In this document: piece after piece, positions 1-9,658 of the stretch
How the letters are laid out: each line of letters begins with the position of its first letter
How positions within the stretch are numbered: the stretch's first letter is position 1
Assembly: GCF_036013745.1 (NCBI RefSeq)
Contig: NZ_CP107880.1
Coordinates: forward strand, 6,014,001-6,078,000
Source: Streptomyces sp. NBC_00483
GTDB lineage: Bacteria; Actinomycetota; Actinomycetes; Streptomycetales; Streptomycetaceae
Direction of reading: 5' to 3'
DNA length: 64,000 bases
The notes under the pieces: generated by a model
Told to the model about the DNA's origin: nothing
What the model saw: the letters and a program-made list of their open reading frames with translations, nothing else
The model's database searches: none
Translations under genes and position numbers: made by a program

Positions 1-1927
1 ATTGCGCCAGCTCCTGGATCTCGCCGAGCCGGTAGAGGTCGCCGCGCAGCAGGCAGTAGTCGCACAGAGCGCCGAGCAGGCCGAGCACAGCGTCCTGGTT
101 GACGCCCTCCGCGTGCCGCAGCGCCGCCGTGATGAAGCTCGACTCGTCGTCGAGCCAGCGCAGCGCCGCGTCCAGGGACGTGAAGCCGTGCGGCCCGGTC
201 TGGCCCGCGCGCGTCGACATGTTGCCGTCGACCAGGCGGATCACCGAGTCGGCCAGATCCGCGTAGTTCTGGATCAGGCGCTCCTGCGCGGCCGTGCGCT
301 CCGCGGGCTCCTCCTCGTCGGCGAGGCGGGCCTGGGCGAAGGCGCGGACGAGGTCGTGCAGGCGGTAGCGGCTGCCGCGCACGTGGTCGACGAGCCCGGC
401 GTTCGCGAGCGCCGACAGATGCCGCGTCGCCTCCGCGCTGGTGGTGGCGAGCAGCGCGGCAGCGGCGGCCGCGCCGAGCGAGGCGCGCCCGGCGAGCGCG
501 AGCCGCCGCAGCAGCCGCCTGCCCTGCTCGGACTGGTCGGTGTAGCGCAGCCACAGCACCCGCTCGACCGGGTCCACGGGCCCGTACGCGCCCAGGTCGG
601 CGGCGAGCTGACGCGTCGTACGCGGCCCGATCGCGGAGCCCGCGACGCGCAGCGCCAGCGGCAGGCCGCCGCACAACTCCCGTACGGCATCGGAGGATTC
701 GGCATCATAGGGGCCGCTCGGATCCTCCGCGGCCTCCCGCAGCAGCTCCTCCGCGCCCGCCGCGTCGAGCGCCTGCACCGGCAGGTGGTGCACCCAGGCG
801 GGCGTGTCGTTGCCGAGTTCGAGCGGCTCACGCGCGGTGACGATCACGAGGCTGTCGGACCGCTCGGGAACGAGCGTACGCACCTGCTCCGCGCCCGCCG
901 CGTCGTCGAGCACGATCGTCACCGGCAGCCCGGTCAGATGCTGGTGATACAGCTCGCTGAGCCGCTTGACCTGCTGTTCCTGCGAGGACCGCTCACGGAA
1001 GAGCAGCTGCTCGCGCGGTGCTCCGAGCCGGTTCAGGAGGTGCAGCAGGGCGTCCCGCGTGGGCAGCGGCGGCGCGTCCGGGCGGTCGCCGCGCAGATCC
1101 ACCACGCACGCCCCGCGGAACTGGTCCCGCAGGTCGTGCGCCGCGCGCACCGCGAGCGTCGTACGCCCCGAACCCGGGTCCCCGTGCAGCACGACGACGG
1201 TCGGCCGGGTCTCGGTGCTGGCCCGCGCCGCGTGCACCCACTGCGCGATCTGCGACATGGCGACCCGCCGGCCGGCGAACGGCCCCTCGGGCTCAGGCAG
1301 TTGACCGAAGGACTGCTCAAGCACGCTCCGCCGCCGCGCGGCCGCGCTCTTGTCGGTGCGGCGCAGTTGAGGCGTCGGCTTGTTCGAGCCGCCCGCCCCC
1401 GTCGACGCCGCGAGCACCCGCTGCTGATCGAGGAACGGCCTGATGCCCCGCACTTCCAGCGCGGTCAGCCACTGCAGCCGCAGCTGCTCCGGCCCGCCCG
1501 GTTGATTGCGCGCCCCGGCGCTGCGGCTCGCCGCCGGCACGTGCGAAGCGGTCACCTTCGCGACGGTCGCGGCGGACCCCAGTACGGCGACGGCGACACC
1601 GGCGCCCACGGCCGTCCCGGTCCCCACCCCGAGCACCAGATCCGCCACGCACGCGGTGACGGCACCAACCCCCGCCACCATCAGCGGAGTTGACCCGCCC
1701 TCCTTGGCGAACCGCTGCCCGAACGTCATCCGCCCCGCGTCGGCCTCGTCGAGCGCCCGGGTGAACGCGTCGTACTCGTCCGCCGCGCTGCGCTCCATCG
1801 CGTCGAGCGCACCCTTCGCCCTCGACAGCAGCACGGCGCCGTCCGCACGCCCGCCCGAGCGCCTGACCTCTTCCTCGACGGCCCGGGCCAACAGCCGTTC
1901 GGCTTCCGCCCGATGGCTGTCCCGCAT
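1..1927 (-). CDS. NB-ARC/AAA ATPase regulator-like protein, 3' end cut by window
   Basis: About 642 codons are visible and the frame stays open at the window edge, so the C-terminus is missing. An N-terminal charged helical region (about 1-75) is followed by two small hydrophobic Gly/Ala/Val-rich segments (about 80-125), likely a membrane hairpin. A linker then leads to an NB-ARC type ATPase: P-loop HGDPGSGRTTLA near residue 247, a Walker B VTIVLDD, then a GGLPLALRVAGS motif and a winged-helix segment ending YRLHDLVRAFAQ. The visible end looks like the start of a TPR-like helical repeat. The family resembles the ATPase of AfsR/SARP-type regulators, but no DNA-binding domain is visible at the N-terminus. 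The ATG at 1927 gives the natural N-terminus. Function is unknown; signalling or conflict-type STAND ATPase is inferred. Confidence 0.8.
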   Translation of the reverse strand, partial: MRDSHRAEAERLLARAVEEEVRRSGGRADGAVLLSRAKGALDAMERSAADEYDAFTRALDEADAGRMTFGQRFAKEGGSTPLMVAGVGAVTACVADLVLGVGTGTAVGAGVAVAVLGSAATVAKVTASHVPAASRSAGARNQPGGPEQLRLQWLTALEVRGIRPFLDQQRVLAASTGAGGSNKPTPQLRRTDKSAAARRRSVLEQSFGQLPEPEGPFAGRRVAMSQIAQWVHAARASTETRPTVVVLHGDPGSGRTTLAVRAAHDLRDQFRGACVVDLRGDRPDAPPLPTRDALLHLLNRLGAPREQLLFRERSSQEQQVKRLSELYHQHLTGLPVTIVLDDAAGAEQVRTLVPERSDSLVIVTAREPLELGNDTPAWVHHLPVQALDAAGAEELLREAAEDPSGPYDAESSDAVRELCGGLPLALRVAGSAIGPRTTRQLAADLGAYGPVDPVERVLWLRYTDQSEQGRRLLRRLALAGRASLGAAAAAALLATTSAEATRHLSALANAGLVDHVRGSRYRLHDLVRAFAQARLADEEEPAERTAAQERLIQNYADLADSVIRLVDGNMSTRAGQTGPHGFTSLDAALRWLDDESSFITAALRHAEGVNQDAVLGLLGALCDYCLLRGDLYRLGEIQELAQ

Positions 1928-2045
1928 CTTCGGTCCCCCTCCGGTGGCGACAGTACGGGTCAAGTGTGCTGCGTATGGGGTGTCGGCGCGAGGGTCCCGG
2001 CGATCAGAGACGCGACGCGGATCACCATGAGCGAGGATGGGAGGC

Positions 2046-4076
2046 ATGCCGAACCGACTGGCCCATGAGACGTCCCCCTACCTCCTCCAGCACGCCGACA
2101 ACCCGGTGGACTGGTGGCCCTGGTCGGCCGAGGCCTTCGCGGAGGCGCAGCGGCGCGGGGTGCCGGTGCTGCTCAGCGTCGGGTATTCGAGCTGCCACTG
2201 GTGCCATGTAATGGCTCACGAGTCGTTCGAGGACGGGGCCACCGCCGCCGTCCTGAACGAGAACTTCGTCAACATCAAGGTCGACCGCGAAGAGCGCCCC
2301 GACGTCGACGCCGTCTACATGGAGGCCGTGCAGGCCGCCACCGGGCAGGGCGGCTGGCCCATGACCGTGTTTCTCACGCCGGACGCCGAGCCGTTCTACT
2401 TCGGCACGTACTTCCCGCCCGAGCCGCGCCACGGCATGCCCTCGTTCACCCAGGTCCTGCACGGCGTGCGGGACGCGTGGACCGAGCGGCACGGCGAGGT
2501 CACCGAGGTCGCCGGAAAGATCACCGCCGATCTGGCGGCACGGGAAATGCCGTACGGGAACACGGAGTTGCCGGGCGAGAACGAGCTGGCGCAGGCGCTG
2601 CTCGGGCTCACGCGCGAGTACGACGCGACGTACGGCGGCTTCGGCGGCGCGCCCAAGTTCCCGCCGTCCATGGTGATCGAGTTCCTGCTGCGCCACCACG
2701 CGCGCACCGGCGCGGAGGGCGCGCTGCAGATGGCCGTGGACACCTGCGAGCGGATGGCGCGCGGCGGGATCTACGACCAGCTCGGCGGCGGGTTCGCGCG
2801 GTACTCCGTGGACCGGGAGTTCACGGTGCCGCACTTCGAGAAGATGTTGTACGACAACGCGTTGCTGTGTCGGGCGTACGCGCATCTGTGGCGCTCGACG
2901 GGCAGTGAACTGGCCAAGCGCGTCGCCCTGGAGACCGCCGACTTCATGGTGCGTGAGCTGCGGACGAACGAGGGCGGGTTCGCGTCCGCGCTCGACGCCG
3001 ACAGTGAGGACCCGGCGAGCGGGAAGCACATCGAGGGCGCGTACTACGTGTGGACGCCTCAGCAGCTCACCGAGGTGCTCGGCGAGGCCGACGCGGAGGT
3101 CGCCGCCCGCCGCTTCGGCGTCACGGACGAGGGCACCTTCGAGGAGGGGGCCTCCGTGCTCCAGCTCCCGCAGGAGGACGGGGTGTTCGACGCCGGGCAG
3201 ATCGAGCGGATCCGGGAGCGGCTCCGCGAGGCCCGGTCCAGGCGGCCCGCCCCCGGCCGGGACGACAAGGTCGTCGCCGCGTGGAACGGGCTCGCGATCG
3301 CCGCGCTCGCCGAGACCGGCGCGTACTTCGGCCGGCAGGATCTGGTGGACGCCGCCGTGTGCGCCGGTGATCTGCTCGTACGCCTGCACATGGACCCGCT
3401 GGCCCGGCTCGCCCGGACCAGCAAGGACGGGCACGTCGGCGGCAACGCGGGCGTTCTTGAGGACTACGCCGACGTCGCCGAGGGCTTCCTCGCGCTCGCG
3501 TCCGTGACCGGCGAGGGTGTGTGGCTGGAGTTCGCCGGGTTCCTGCTCGACCACGTCCTCGACCGGTTCACCGACCCGGAGAGCGGCGCGCTGTACGACA
3601 CGGCCGTCGACGCGGAGAAGCTCATCCGCCGGCCCCAGGACCCGACCGACAACGCCGTGCCCTCGGGCTGGACCGCCGCGGCCGGCGCCCTCCTCTCGTA
3701 CGCCGCACACACCGGCTCCGAGCCGCACCGCACCGCCGCCGAGCGGGCCCTCGGCGTCGTCAAGGCGCTCGCCCCGCGGGCGCCGCGGTTCATCGGGAAC
3801 GGGCTCGCGGTCGCGGAGGCGCTGCTCGACGGGCCGCGCGAGATCGCGGTCGTGGGGGAGGTCGGCGGGCGGCTGCACCACGCGGCGCTCACCGGAACCG
3901 CTCCCGGCGCCGTCGTCGCCGCGGGTCCCGAAGGGAGCGACGAGCTTCCGCTGCTCGCCGACCGGCCGCTCGTCGACGGGGGCGAGGCGGCGTATGTGTG
4001 CCGTCACTTCGTGTGTGACGCGCCGGTGACGGAGGTCGAGCAGTTGCAGCGGATGCTGGGGGAGTCGCAGGCGTAG
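2046..4076 (+). CDS. Thioredoxin domain-containing protein, YyaL/SPATA20 (DUF255) family
   Basis: A 676-residue protein of the family normally annotated as thioredoxin domain-containing. The N-terminal thioredoxin-like domain carries the family signature [21 protein letters not shown] and a CHWCHVM active site around residue 50, then DREERPDVD and [11 protein letters not shown]. The remaining two thirds are an (alpha/alpha)6-barrel-like domain with [10 protein letters not shown] and [10 protein letters not shown] motifs. The length matches the family. A second in-frame ATG lies 9 bases upstream (2037); 2046 is preferred because the family starts MPNRL and a GAGG lies about 9 bases upstream. 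Cellular substrate is unknown. It is transcribed away from the NB-ARC gene and ends 10 bases from the convergent TetR gene. Confidence 0.92.
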   Translation: MPNRLAHETSPYLLQHADNPVDWWPWSAEAFAEAQRRGVPVLLSVGYSSCHWCHVMAHESFEDGATAAVLNENFVNIKVDREERPDVDAVYMEAVQAATGQGGWPMTVFLTPDAEPFYFGTYFPPEPRHGMPSFTQVLHGVRDAWTERHGEVTEVAGKITADLAAREMPYGNTELPGENELAQALLGLTREYDATYGGFGGAPKFPPSMVIEFLLRHHARTGAEGALQMAVDTCERMARGGIYDQLGGGFARYSVDREFTVPHFEKMLYDNALLCRAYAHLWRSTGSELAKRVALETADFMVRELRTNEGGFASALDADSEDPASGKHIEGAYYVWTPQQLTEVLGEADAEVAARRFGVTDEGTFEEGASVLQLPQEDGVFDAGQIERIRERLREARSRRPAPGRDDKVVAAWNGLAIAALAETGAYFGRQDLVDAAVCAGDLLVRLHMDPLARLARTSKDGHVGGNAGVLEDYADVAEGFLALASVTGEGVWLEFAGFLLDHVLDRFTDPESGALYDTAVDAEKLIRRPQDPTDNAVPSGWTAAAGALLSYAAHTGSEPHRTAAERALGVVKALAPRAPRFIGNGLAVAEALLDGPREIAVVGEVGGRLHHAALTGTAPGAVVAAGPEGSDELPLLADRPLVDGGEAAYVCRHFVCDAPVTEVEQLQRMLGESQA

Positions 4077-4086
4077 CCGATATCCC

Positions 4087-4707
4087 TCAGAGCCCGTGCT
4101 GCACCGTGTCGAGGGCGCGCAGCACGAGCTCGCGCAGGTCGTCCTCGTGGTCGTGCTCGGCCCAGTACATCGTGGCCTGCATCAGGGCGCCGACCAGGGC
4201 CATGGCGTAGACGCGGACCTCGAGGTCGGCGGCGTCCCGGCCGGTGCGCCCGGCGATGACCCGGCACATCAGCTGCCCGGTGACGGACATCGACTCCATC
4301 ATCCGGGAGCGCACCGCGGGCGTCTCGACCTGGAGCCGCATCCGCAGCCGGATGATCTCCGGCCGTTCGTCCGCGAACGCGAGTTCCAGGCTGTGGTCGA
4401 CGACGTGCCGCACGGACTCGGCGATCGACTCGTCCATGGGCCGCTTGAGCAGCTCCCGCTCCAGGATCGGGTCGAACTCGTCCGTGAGGACGATGTCCTC
4501 CTTGGTCGGGAAGTAGCGGAAGACCGTGGACGGCGACACCTCGGCGGCCTCGGCGATCTGCTCGACCGTCGTCGCGTCGTACCCCTGCTCCTCGATCAGG
4601 CGGTACGTCGCCTCACGGATCGCCGTCCTGGTCTTGATCTTCTTGCGCTCGCGGAGCCCGACCTTGGGCTCCGCGGGCTGCTGTGCTGACGCGGCCATGT
4701 CGCTCAT
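4087..4707 (-). CDS. TetR family transcriptional repressor
   Basis: A 206-residue TetR/AcrR regulator. The N-terminal helix-turn-helix (about 46-65) reads VEQIAEAAEVSPSTVFRYFP, followed by a helical ligand-binding domain typical of the family. The gene starts 2 bases after the stop of the upstream MFS exporter gene on the same strand, so the two form one transcription unit. This order, exporter then repressor, suggests the TetR protein controls the unit from the repeated sites upstream of the exporter (6249-6297) and responds to a compound the pump removes. A second in-frame ATG lies at 4698. The ligand cannot be read from the sequence. Confidence 0.93.
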   Translation of the reverse strand: MSDMAASAQQPAEPKVGLRERKKIKTRTAIREATYRLIEEQGYDATTVEQIAEAAEVSPSTVFRYFPTKEDIVLTDEFDPILERELLKRPMDESIAESVRHVVDHSLELAFADERPEIIRLRMRLQVETPAVRSRMMESMSVTGQLMCRVIAGRTGRDAADLEVRVYAMALVGALMQATMYWAEHDHEDDLRELVLRALDTVQHGL

Positions 4708-4709
4708 TC

Positions 4710-6263
4710 TCAGGCATCGGCGCCGACCGGGGCGACCTCCGGGTCGGCGGCGGGGCCGGTCTTCTCGGGGCCGGGCATCAGCACCGCCGTCAGCAGCGCG
4801 GCGGCGAGGGCGACGATGCCGATGACGACCAGCGCCAGGTTCATGCCGTGGACGAACGCGCCGTCCGCCGAGGCGGCGAGCGCCCGGTCGCCGAGCTTCC
4901 CGGCGACCACGTGCGCGCCGATCACCGAGTCGCGCGCCACGTCCGCCGCCGCGTCGGGCAGCCCCGCCGTGGCGAGCCGGCCCGCGTAGGCGCCGGAGAC
5001 GAGGGCGCCGAGCAGGGCCACGCCGAGCGCGGATCCTGTCTGCCGGACCGTGGACAGGAGGCCCGAGCCGCGGCCCGCCTGGTCCTTGGCGAGCGCGCCC
5101 ATGGCGCCGCCCATCGCGGGGATCATGGCGAAGGCGATGCCGATCCCGGCGATCGACAGCCACAGCGCCGTGAAGCCGTACCCGGAGTCGACGGTGGTGC
5201 GCGCCCCGAGGAACGCGGCGAAGGCGAGGACCACCAGGGCCACGCAGATCACCGCCCGCGCCCCGAACTTCGCGACCAGGGGCTGCGCGAGCCTCGCCGC
5301 GACGAGCATTCCGCCCATCATCGGCACGATGCGCAGTCCGGTGCCGAGCGAGTCGATGCCGAGCACCGCCTGGAGGTACTGCGGCAGCAGGAACAGCATC
5401 CCGGCCATGATGAACATGCCGAGCGTCGCCGCCAGGGTGTTGGTGAGGAAGCCCCGGTGGGACAGGAGCGAGAGGTCGAGCATGGGCCGCGCGCTGCGTC
5501 GCTCGCGCAGCACCAGCGCGCCGATCAGGACGACGGACGCGAGGAATCCGCCGAGCACGACGGGGCTCGACCAGCCCTTCTCGGGGCCCTCGATGATCGC
5601 GTAGATGAGAGTGCCGAGGCCGAGCGCGGTGAGCACGGTGGAGACGAGGTCGACCTTGGGGGCGGCCGGGTCCCGGCTCTCGGGGAGCAGGAACAGGCAG
5701 GCGGTGATGCCGATCGCGACCATCGGCACGTTCAGCACGAACACCGAGCCCCACCAGAAGTGGTCGAGCAGCCAGCCGCCGATGATCGGGCCGAGCGGCA
5801 TCCCGAGCGCGGAGGCCGCCGAGATGGCCCCGATCGCCTTCGTCTGCTCGTCCCGCGCGAACAGCGAGGGGATGACCGACATGGCGAGCGGCATCACGAA
5901 GGCGCCGCCGACGCCCATCAGCGCGCGGGCCGCGATCACCCAGCCCACGTCGCCGGCGAGCGCGCCCACGACGGACGCGGCGAGGAAGACGCCGAGGCCG
6001 CCGATCAGCATCCGGCGCCGCCCGAACCGGTCGCCGAGCAGTCCCGCCGGGAGCATCAAGGCGGCGAACACCACGATGTACGCGTCGGCCATCCACTGCT
6101 GCTGGCCCGTGGTGGCGCCGAGTTCTCCGGCAATCGTCGGGAGCGCGACGTTGAGGATCGTCATGTCGAAACCGAGCACGAGCATGCTCGCGACCAGGGC
6201 CCCGAGGGCCCACCAGCGCCGGGGATCCGGGCGCGGCTCCACCTGCTGAGTGACAGTAACCAT
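4710..6263 (-). CDS. MFS drug exporter, DHA2 (14-TMS, EmrB/QacA) family
   Basis: A 517-residue membrane protein, the right length for a 14-helix proton-driven multidrug exporter. Motif A (GDRFGRRRM) follows TM2 and the DHA2 hallmark LGFDMTILNVALPTIA lies in TM1; motif C-like GMPLGPIIGGWLL is in TM5. It would expel hydrophobic drugs or a native metabolite across the cytoplasmic membrane. It is co-transcribed with the downstream TetR gene. Three related 9-base half-sites overlap its start codon and promoter, and the first one lies inside codons 3-5. Confidence 0.93.
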   Translation of the reverse strand: MVTVTQQVEPRPDPRRWWALGALVASMLVLGFDMTILNVALPTIAGELGATTGQQQWMADAYIVVFAALMLPAGLLGDRFGRRRMLIGGLGVFLAASVVGALAGDVGWVIAARALMGVGGAFVMPLAMSVIPSLFARDEQTKAIGAISAASALGMPLGPIIGGWLLDHFWWGSVFVLNVPMVAIGITACLFLLPESRDPAAPKVDLVSTVLTALGLGTLIYAIIEGPEKGWSSPVVLGGFLASVVLIGALVLRERRSARPMLDLSLLSHRGFLTNTLAATLGMFIMAGMLFLLPQYLQAVLGIDSLGTGLRIVPMMGGMLVAARLAQPLVAKFGARAVICVALVVLAFAAFLGARTTVDSGYGFTALWLSIAGIGIAFAMIPAMGGAMGALAKDQAGRGSGLLSTVRQTGSALGVALLGALVSGAYAGRLATAGLPDAAADVARDSVIGAHVVAGKLGDRALAASADGAFVHGMNLALVVIGIVALAAALLTAVLMPGPEKTGPAADPEVAPVGADA

Positions 6264-6297
6264 GAAATGAGAGAAACTGTCACTTCATAGTGTCTGT
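6249..6297. promoter_or_regulatory. Candidate TetR operator, three half-sites
   Basis: AGTGACAGT at 6249-6257 and its exact reverse complement ACTGTCACT at 6276-6284 form a 9-base inverted repeat. A third, imperfect half AGTGTCTGT follows at 6289-6297, making a tighter inverted repeat (4-base spacer) with the second. The sites span the start codon and upstream region of the MFS exporter, where a TetR repressor would block transcription. Binding by the neighbouring TetR protein is inferred from position only. Confidence 0.6.
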
Positions 6298-6320
6298 CAA
6301 TAAAGAGCCGCCCTCGGAAA

Positions 6321-6354
6321 CGCAAAATGGCCGCGGCTGGTGAGCCGCGGCCAT
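6321..6354 (-). terminator. Intrinsic terminator of hemolysin III gene
   Basis: A perfect 12-base stem (6327-6338 with 6343-6354) and a 4-base loop lie just past the stop of the minus-strand hemolysin III gene. On that strand the stem is followed by TTTTGCG, the usual rho-independent form. Confidence 0.8.
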
Positions 6355-6375
6355 GAAGAAGGGGAGGGGTGGGGG

Positions 6376-7059
6376 TCAGCCGTGCTGGTACGCCACCAGT
6401 GAGATGCCGACGTAGTGCACGATGAACGCCGCGAGCGTCAGCGAGTGGAAGACCTCGTGGAAGCCGAACCAGCGCGGGGACGGGTTCGGGCGCTTGATGC
6501 CGTAGATGACGCCGCCCGCGCTGTAGAGCAGCCCGCCGACGATCACCAGGACGAGCACCGCGATGCCGCCCGTGCGCATGAAGTCCGGCAGGAAGAAGAC
6601 CGCGGCCCAGCCCATCGCGATGTAGCACGGCGTGTACAGCCAGCGCGGGGCGCCGACCCAGAACACGCGGAAGGCGATGCCGGCCGCGGCTGCCACCCAG
6701 ATGCCCCACAGCAGCGCGTCGCCCTTGGCGCCCGGCAGCAGCAGCATCGTCAGCGGCGTGTACGTACCGGCGATGATCAGGAAGATGTTCGCGTGGTCGA
6801 GCCTGCGCAGCACCCCGTCCGCGCGCGGCCCCCAGTTCCCCCGGTGGTAGAGCGCGCTCACCCCGAACAGCAGGCAGGCGCTCAGTACGAAGATGGCGCA
6901 CGCGATCCGGCCGCGCGTGGAGTCCGCGAGTGCCGTGAGGAAGATGCCCGAGATCAGCACGGCGGGGAACATGCCCGCGTGCAGCCAGCCGCGCAGTCTC
7001 GGCTTCAGCACGGAGGGCTGGGCGGCGGGGACTTCGGGCTCGTCGGTGGCGACACTCAT
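6376..7059 (-). CDS. Hemolysin III family (PAQR/TrhA-like) membrane protein
   Basis: A 227-residue seven-helix membrane protein of the hemolysin III / PAQR family. Diagnostic motifs are SALYHRGNW after TM2, LRRLDHANIFLIIAGTYTP, and HEVFHSLTLAAFIVHY near the end. The conserved histidines and aspartate in these motifs form the metal site seen in PAQR proteins. Bacterial relatives are linked to membrane lipid homeostasis; hemolysis is a historical name. The chosen ATG (7059) gives a family-sized protein; the open frame continues upstream but without family similarity. Confidence 0.9.
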   Translation of the reverse strand: MSVATDEPEVPAAQPSVLKPRLRGWLHAGMFPAVLISGIFLTALADSTRGRIACAIFVLSACLLFGVSALYHRGNWGPRADGVLRRLDHANIFLIIAGTYTPLTMLLLPGAKGDALLWGIWVAAAAGIAFRVFWVGAPRWLYTPCYIAMGWAAVFFLPDFMRTGGIAVLVLVIVGGLLYSAGGVIYGIKRPNPSPRWFGFHEVFHSLTLAAFIVHYVGISLVAYQHG

Positions 7060-7069
7060 CCCCGCATGG

Positions 7070-7089
7070 TACCTACGCGACCGTAGGTA
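7070..7089. promoter_or_regulatory. 20-base palindrome upstream of hemolysin III gene
   Basis: TACCTACG and CGTAGGTA, separated by CGAC, lie 10 bases upstream of the hemolysin III start. The arms match perfectly. The position over the promoter suggests an operator; the cognate regulator is unknown. Confidence 0.4.
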
Positions 7090-7198
7090 ACGGACCCGTT
7101 GAGTGGTGATGCTCACTTCGCTCACCTGTGAGGCCCCCTGGACATATGGGCGTTTCGGCCGGATGATCAAATGAGTGCGGTCGGCACCGGATGAGCGC

Positions 7199-7215
7199 CC
7201 ACTGAGCTCCAGTGG
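7199..7215. promoter_or_regulatory. Short palindrome upstream of pckG
   Basis: CCACTG and CAGTGG flank AGCTC, 75 bases upstream of the PEP carboxykinase start. It may be an operator for carbon control of gluconeogenesis, or a leader hairpin. Only the symmetry is seen. Confidence 0.3.
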
Positions 7216-7289
7216 ATTGGGAGGCGCAGCGTCCGGGTCGCAGCCCCCACGGGGCAATCAACCTCAGAACCCCTCATTTAGGAGCGATC

Positions 7290-9128
7290 GTGGCGCGCGA
7301 CATCGCGGCTCCCTCCCTGGACACCCTCCCGACGAACCACCAGGAACTGATCTCGTGGGTCAACGAGATCGCCGAACTGACGCAGCCGGACAGTGTGGTC
7401 TGGTGTGACGGCTCCGAGGCCGAGTACGAGCGCCTCGCCGAGGAGCTCGTCGCGAAGGGGACGTTCAAGAAGCTCGACCCCATCAAGCGCCCCAACTCGT
7501 ACTACGCCGCCTCCGACCCGTCCGATGTCGCGCGCGTCGAGGACCGTACGTTCATCTGCTCCGAGAAGGAGGAGGACGCGGGCCCCACGAACCACTGGAA
7601 GGCCCCCGCGGAGATGCGGGAGATCTTCCGGGGCAACGAGGGGAACGGGGGGATCTTCCGTGGCTCGATGCGCGGACGGACCATGTACGTCGTCCCGTTC
7701 TGCATGGGGCCGCTCGGTTCGCCGCTCTCCGCGATCGGCGTCGAGATCACCGATTCGGCCTACGTGGCCGTCTCCATGCGCACGATGACCCGGATGGGCC
7801 AGCCGGTCCTCGAAGAGTTGGGCGAGGACGGCTTCTTCGTGAAGGCCGTGCACACGCTGGGCGCCCCGCTGGGTCCCGACGAGGCGGACGTGCCGTGGCC
7901 GTGCAACTCCACGAAGTACATCTCGCACTTCCCCGAGGACCGCGAGATCTGGTCGTACGGCTCCGGCTACGGGGGCAACGCCCTGCTCGGCAAGAAGTGC
8001 TACGCCCTGCGCATCGCGTCCGTCATGGCGCGCGACGAGGGCTGGCTCGCCGAGCACATGCTGATCCTCAAACTGACGCCCCCGCAGGGTGAGTCGAAGT
8101 ACGTCGCCGCCGCCTTCCCGAGCGCGTGCGGCAAGACCAACCTCGCGATGCTGGAGCCCACGATCTCCGGCTGGACCGTCGAGACGATCGGTGACGACAT
8201 CGCCTGGATGCGGTTCGGCGAGGACGGCCGGCTCTACGCGATCAACCCCGAGGCCGGCTTCTTCGGCGTCGCGCCCGGCACCGGCGAGCACACCAACGCC
8301 AACGCCATGAAGACCCTCTGGGGCAACTCGGTCTTCACGAACGTCGCGCTGACGGATGACAACGACGTGTGGTGGGAGGGCATGACGGAGGAGACTCCGG
8401 CGCACCTCACGGACTGGAAGGGCAACAGCTGGACGCCCGAGTCCGGCGTCCCGGCCGCGCACCCGAACGCGCGCTTCACCACCCCCGCCTCCCAGTGCCC
8501 GATCATCGCGCCCGAGTGGGAGGACCCGAAGGGCGTGCCGATCTCGGCGATCCTCTTCGGTGGCCGCCGCGCCTCGGCCGTGCCGCTGGTCACCGAGTCC
8601 TTCGACTGGAACCACGGCGTCTTCCTCGGTGCGAACGTGGCCTCCGAGAAGACCGCCGCCGCCGAGGGCAAGGTCGGCGAGCTGCGCCGCGACCCCTTCG
8701 CCATGCTGCCGTTCTGCGGCTACAACATGGGCGACTACATGGCGCACTGGGTGAAGGTCGGCGCCGACAAGGATGCCGCCAAGCTGCCGAAGATCTACTA
8801 CGTCAACTGGTTCCGGAAGAACGCGGACGGCAAGTTCGTGTGGCCCGGTTTCGGTGAGAACGCGCGCGTCCTGAAGTGGATCGTGGGCCGCCTCGACGGC
8901 CGCGCCGAGGGCGTCGAGACGCCGATCGGCATCCTGCCGACCAAGGAGTCCCTGGACACGAAGGGCCTCGGCCTGGCCGACGCCGACCTGGACTTCCTGC
9001 TGACGGTGGACAAGGAAGCGTGGCGCGACGAGGCGTCGCTCGTGCCCGGGCACCTCAACACGTTCGGCGACCACACGCCGACGGAGCTGTGGGACGAGTA
9101 CCGCAAGCTGGTGGACCGGCTCGGCTAG
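7290..9128 (+). CDS. pckG: Phosphoenolpyruvate carboxykinase (GTP)
   Basis: A 612-residue cytosolic enzyme converting oxaloacetate and GTP to phosphoenolpyruvate, GDP and CO2, the entry step of gluconeogenesis. The GTP-class signature [13 protein letters not shown] carries the catalytic Cys280 and P-loop Lys282. Other conserved blocks are [20 protein letters not shown] and [12 protein letters not shown], and the length matches the GTP family, not the ATP family. The GTG start at 7290 has AGGAG 5 bases upstream. A 16-base terminator hairpin follows directly, so it is probably monocistronic. Confidence 0.97.
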   Translation: MARDIAAPSLDTLPTNHQELISWVNEIAELTQPDSVVWCDGSEAEYERLAEELVAKGTFKKLDPIKRPNSYYAASDPSDVARVEDRTFICSEKEEDAGPTNHWKAPAEMREIFRGNEGNGGIFRGSMRGRTMYVVPFCMGPLGSPLSAIGVEITDSAYVAVSMRTMTRMGQPVLEELGEDGFFVKAVHTLGAPLGPDEADVPWPCNSTKYISHFPEDREIWSYGSGYGGNALLGKKCYALRIASVMARDEGWLAEHMLILKLTPPQGESKYVAAAFPSACGKTNLAMLEPTISGWTVETIGDDIAWMRFGEDGRLYAINPEAGFFGVAPGTGEHTNANAMKTLWGNSVFTNVALTDDNDVWWEGMTEETPAHLTDWKGNSWTPESGVPAAHPNARFTTPASQCPIIAPEWEDPKGVPISAILFGGRRASAVPLVTESFDWNHGVFLGANVASEKTAAAEGKVGELRRDPFAMLPFCGYNMGDYMAHWVKVGADKDAAKLPKIYYVNWFRKNADGKFVWPGFGENARVLKWIVGRLDGRAEGVETPIGILPTKESLDTKGLGLADADLDFLLTVDKEAWRDEASLVPGHLNTFGDHTPTELWDEYRKLVDRLG

Positions 9129-9142
9129 GGCTGAATGAACGA

Positions 9143-9178
9143 AAGAAGGGGCGCGGCCTTCAGGCCGCGCCCCTTCTT
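9143..9178. terminator. Bidirectional terminator hairpin after pckG
   Basis: A perfect 16-base stem (9143-9158 with 9163-9178) with loop TTCA lies between pckG (+) and the convergent small gene at 9201-9611 (-). Both strands show short pyrimidine-rich tails, so it probably serves both. Confidence 0.8.
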
Positions 9179-9200
9179 CGTCTTCTTCGTTCTCCGTAGG

Positions 9201-9611
9201 TCACACAGCGACGAGGTCCCCCGCGGTCGCGTGCGCCTCCATGCGCTGCGCGGCCAGGATCGCGGCCGCCGTGTCCGCGCGGGACGCCGCGACCACCAGG
9301 GCGCGGCCCGCGAGGGCGTGCGCCCGCTGGTGCAGCGCGGCGACGTGCGGCTCGTGCACCGCGGTCGCCACGGCCGAGCGGAGCGGCGCGTGGCCGCCGC
9401 GGAGGCGGGCGACCTGTGCGGTCAGCGCCTCGGCCGCCTCGTCCAGGTCGGCCGCCGGGCCCAGTGCGCGCAGCTCGTCGGTGATGGCGAGCAGCGCGCT
9501 CAGGTGGCCGGCGAGCTGGATGTCCAGCTCCTCCTCGCGGGAGCGGTGCGGGAATTCGCCGCTGTCGACCCCGGTCGAGTGGACCGACTTGGTGCGGATC
9601 GGCTCGTACAT
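9201..9611 (-). CDS. Small conserved hypothetical protein
   Basis: A 136-residue, Ala- and His-rich helical protein starting MYEPIRTKSVHS. There are no transmembrane segments and no recognised domain. The start at 9611 has GGAGG 6 bases upstream, better than the in-frame ATG at 9650. Two long amphipathic helical stretches (about 25-70 and 80-130) could form a helical bundle. The function is unknown. Its promoter region holds unusual direct and inverted repeats (9659-9692). Confidence 0.7.
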   Translation of the reverse strand: MYEPIRTKSVHSTGVDSGEFPHRSREEELDIQLAGHLSALLAITDELRALGPAADLDEAAEALTAQVARLRGGHAPLRSAVATAVHEPHVAALHQRAHALAGRALVVAASRADTAAAILAAQRMEAHATAGDLVAV

Positions 9612-9658
9612 GGGAGGCCTCCAGGGCATGCGTGTCAGCTTGACCTCCATCGTACCTT

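Noticed and set aside
2..1693. Long plus-strand open frame opposite the NB-ARC gene
   Set aside because: It is the antiphase shadow of the minus-strand gene. Its product is Arg/Pro/Gln-rich with no domain, whereas the minus frame has P-loop and NB-ARC motifs.
4683..6290. Plus-strand open frame of 535 codons opposite the MFS gene
   Set aside because: The product is a His/Glu/Arg-rich low-complexity shadow; the minus strand encodes a clear 14-helix transporter.
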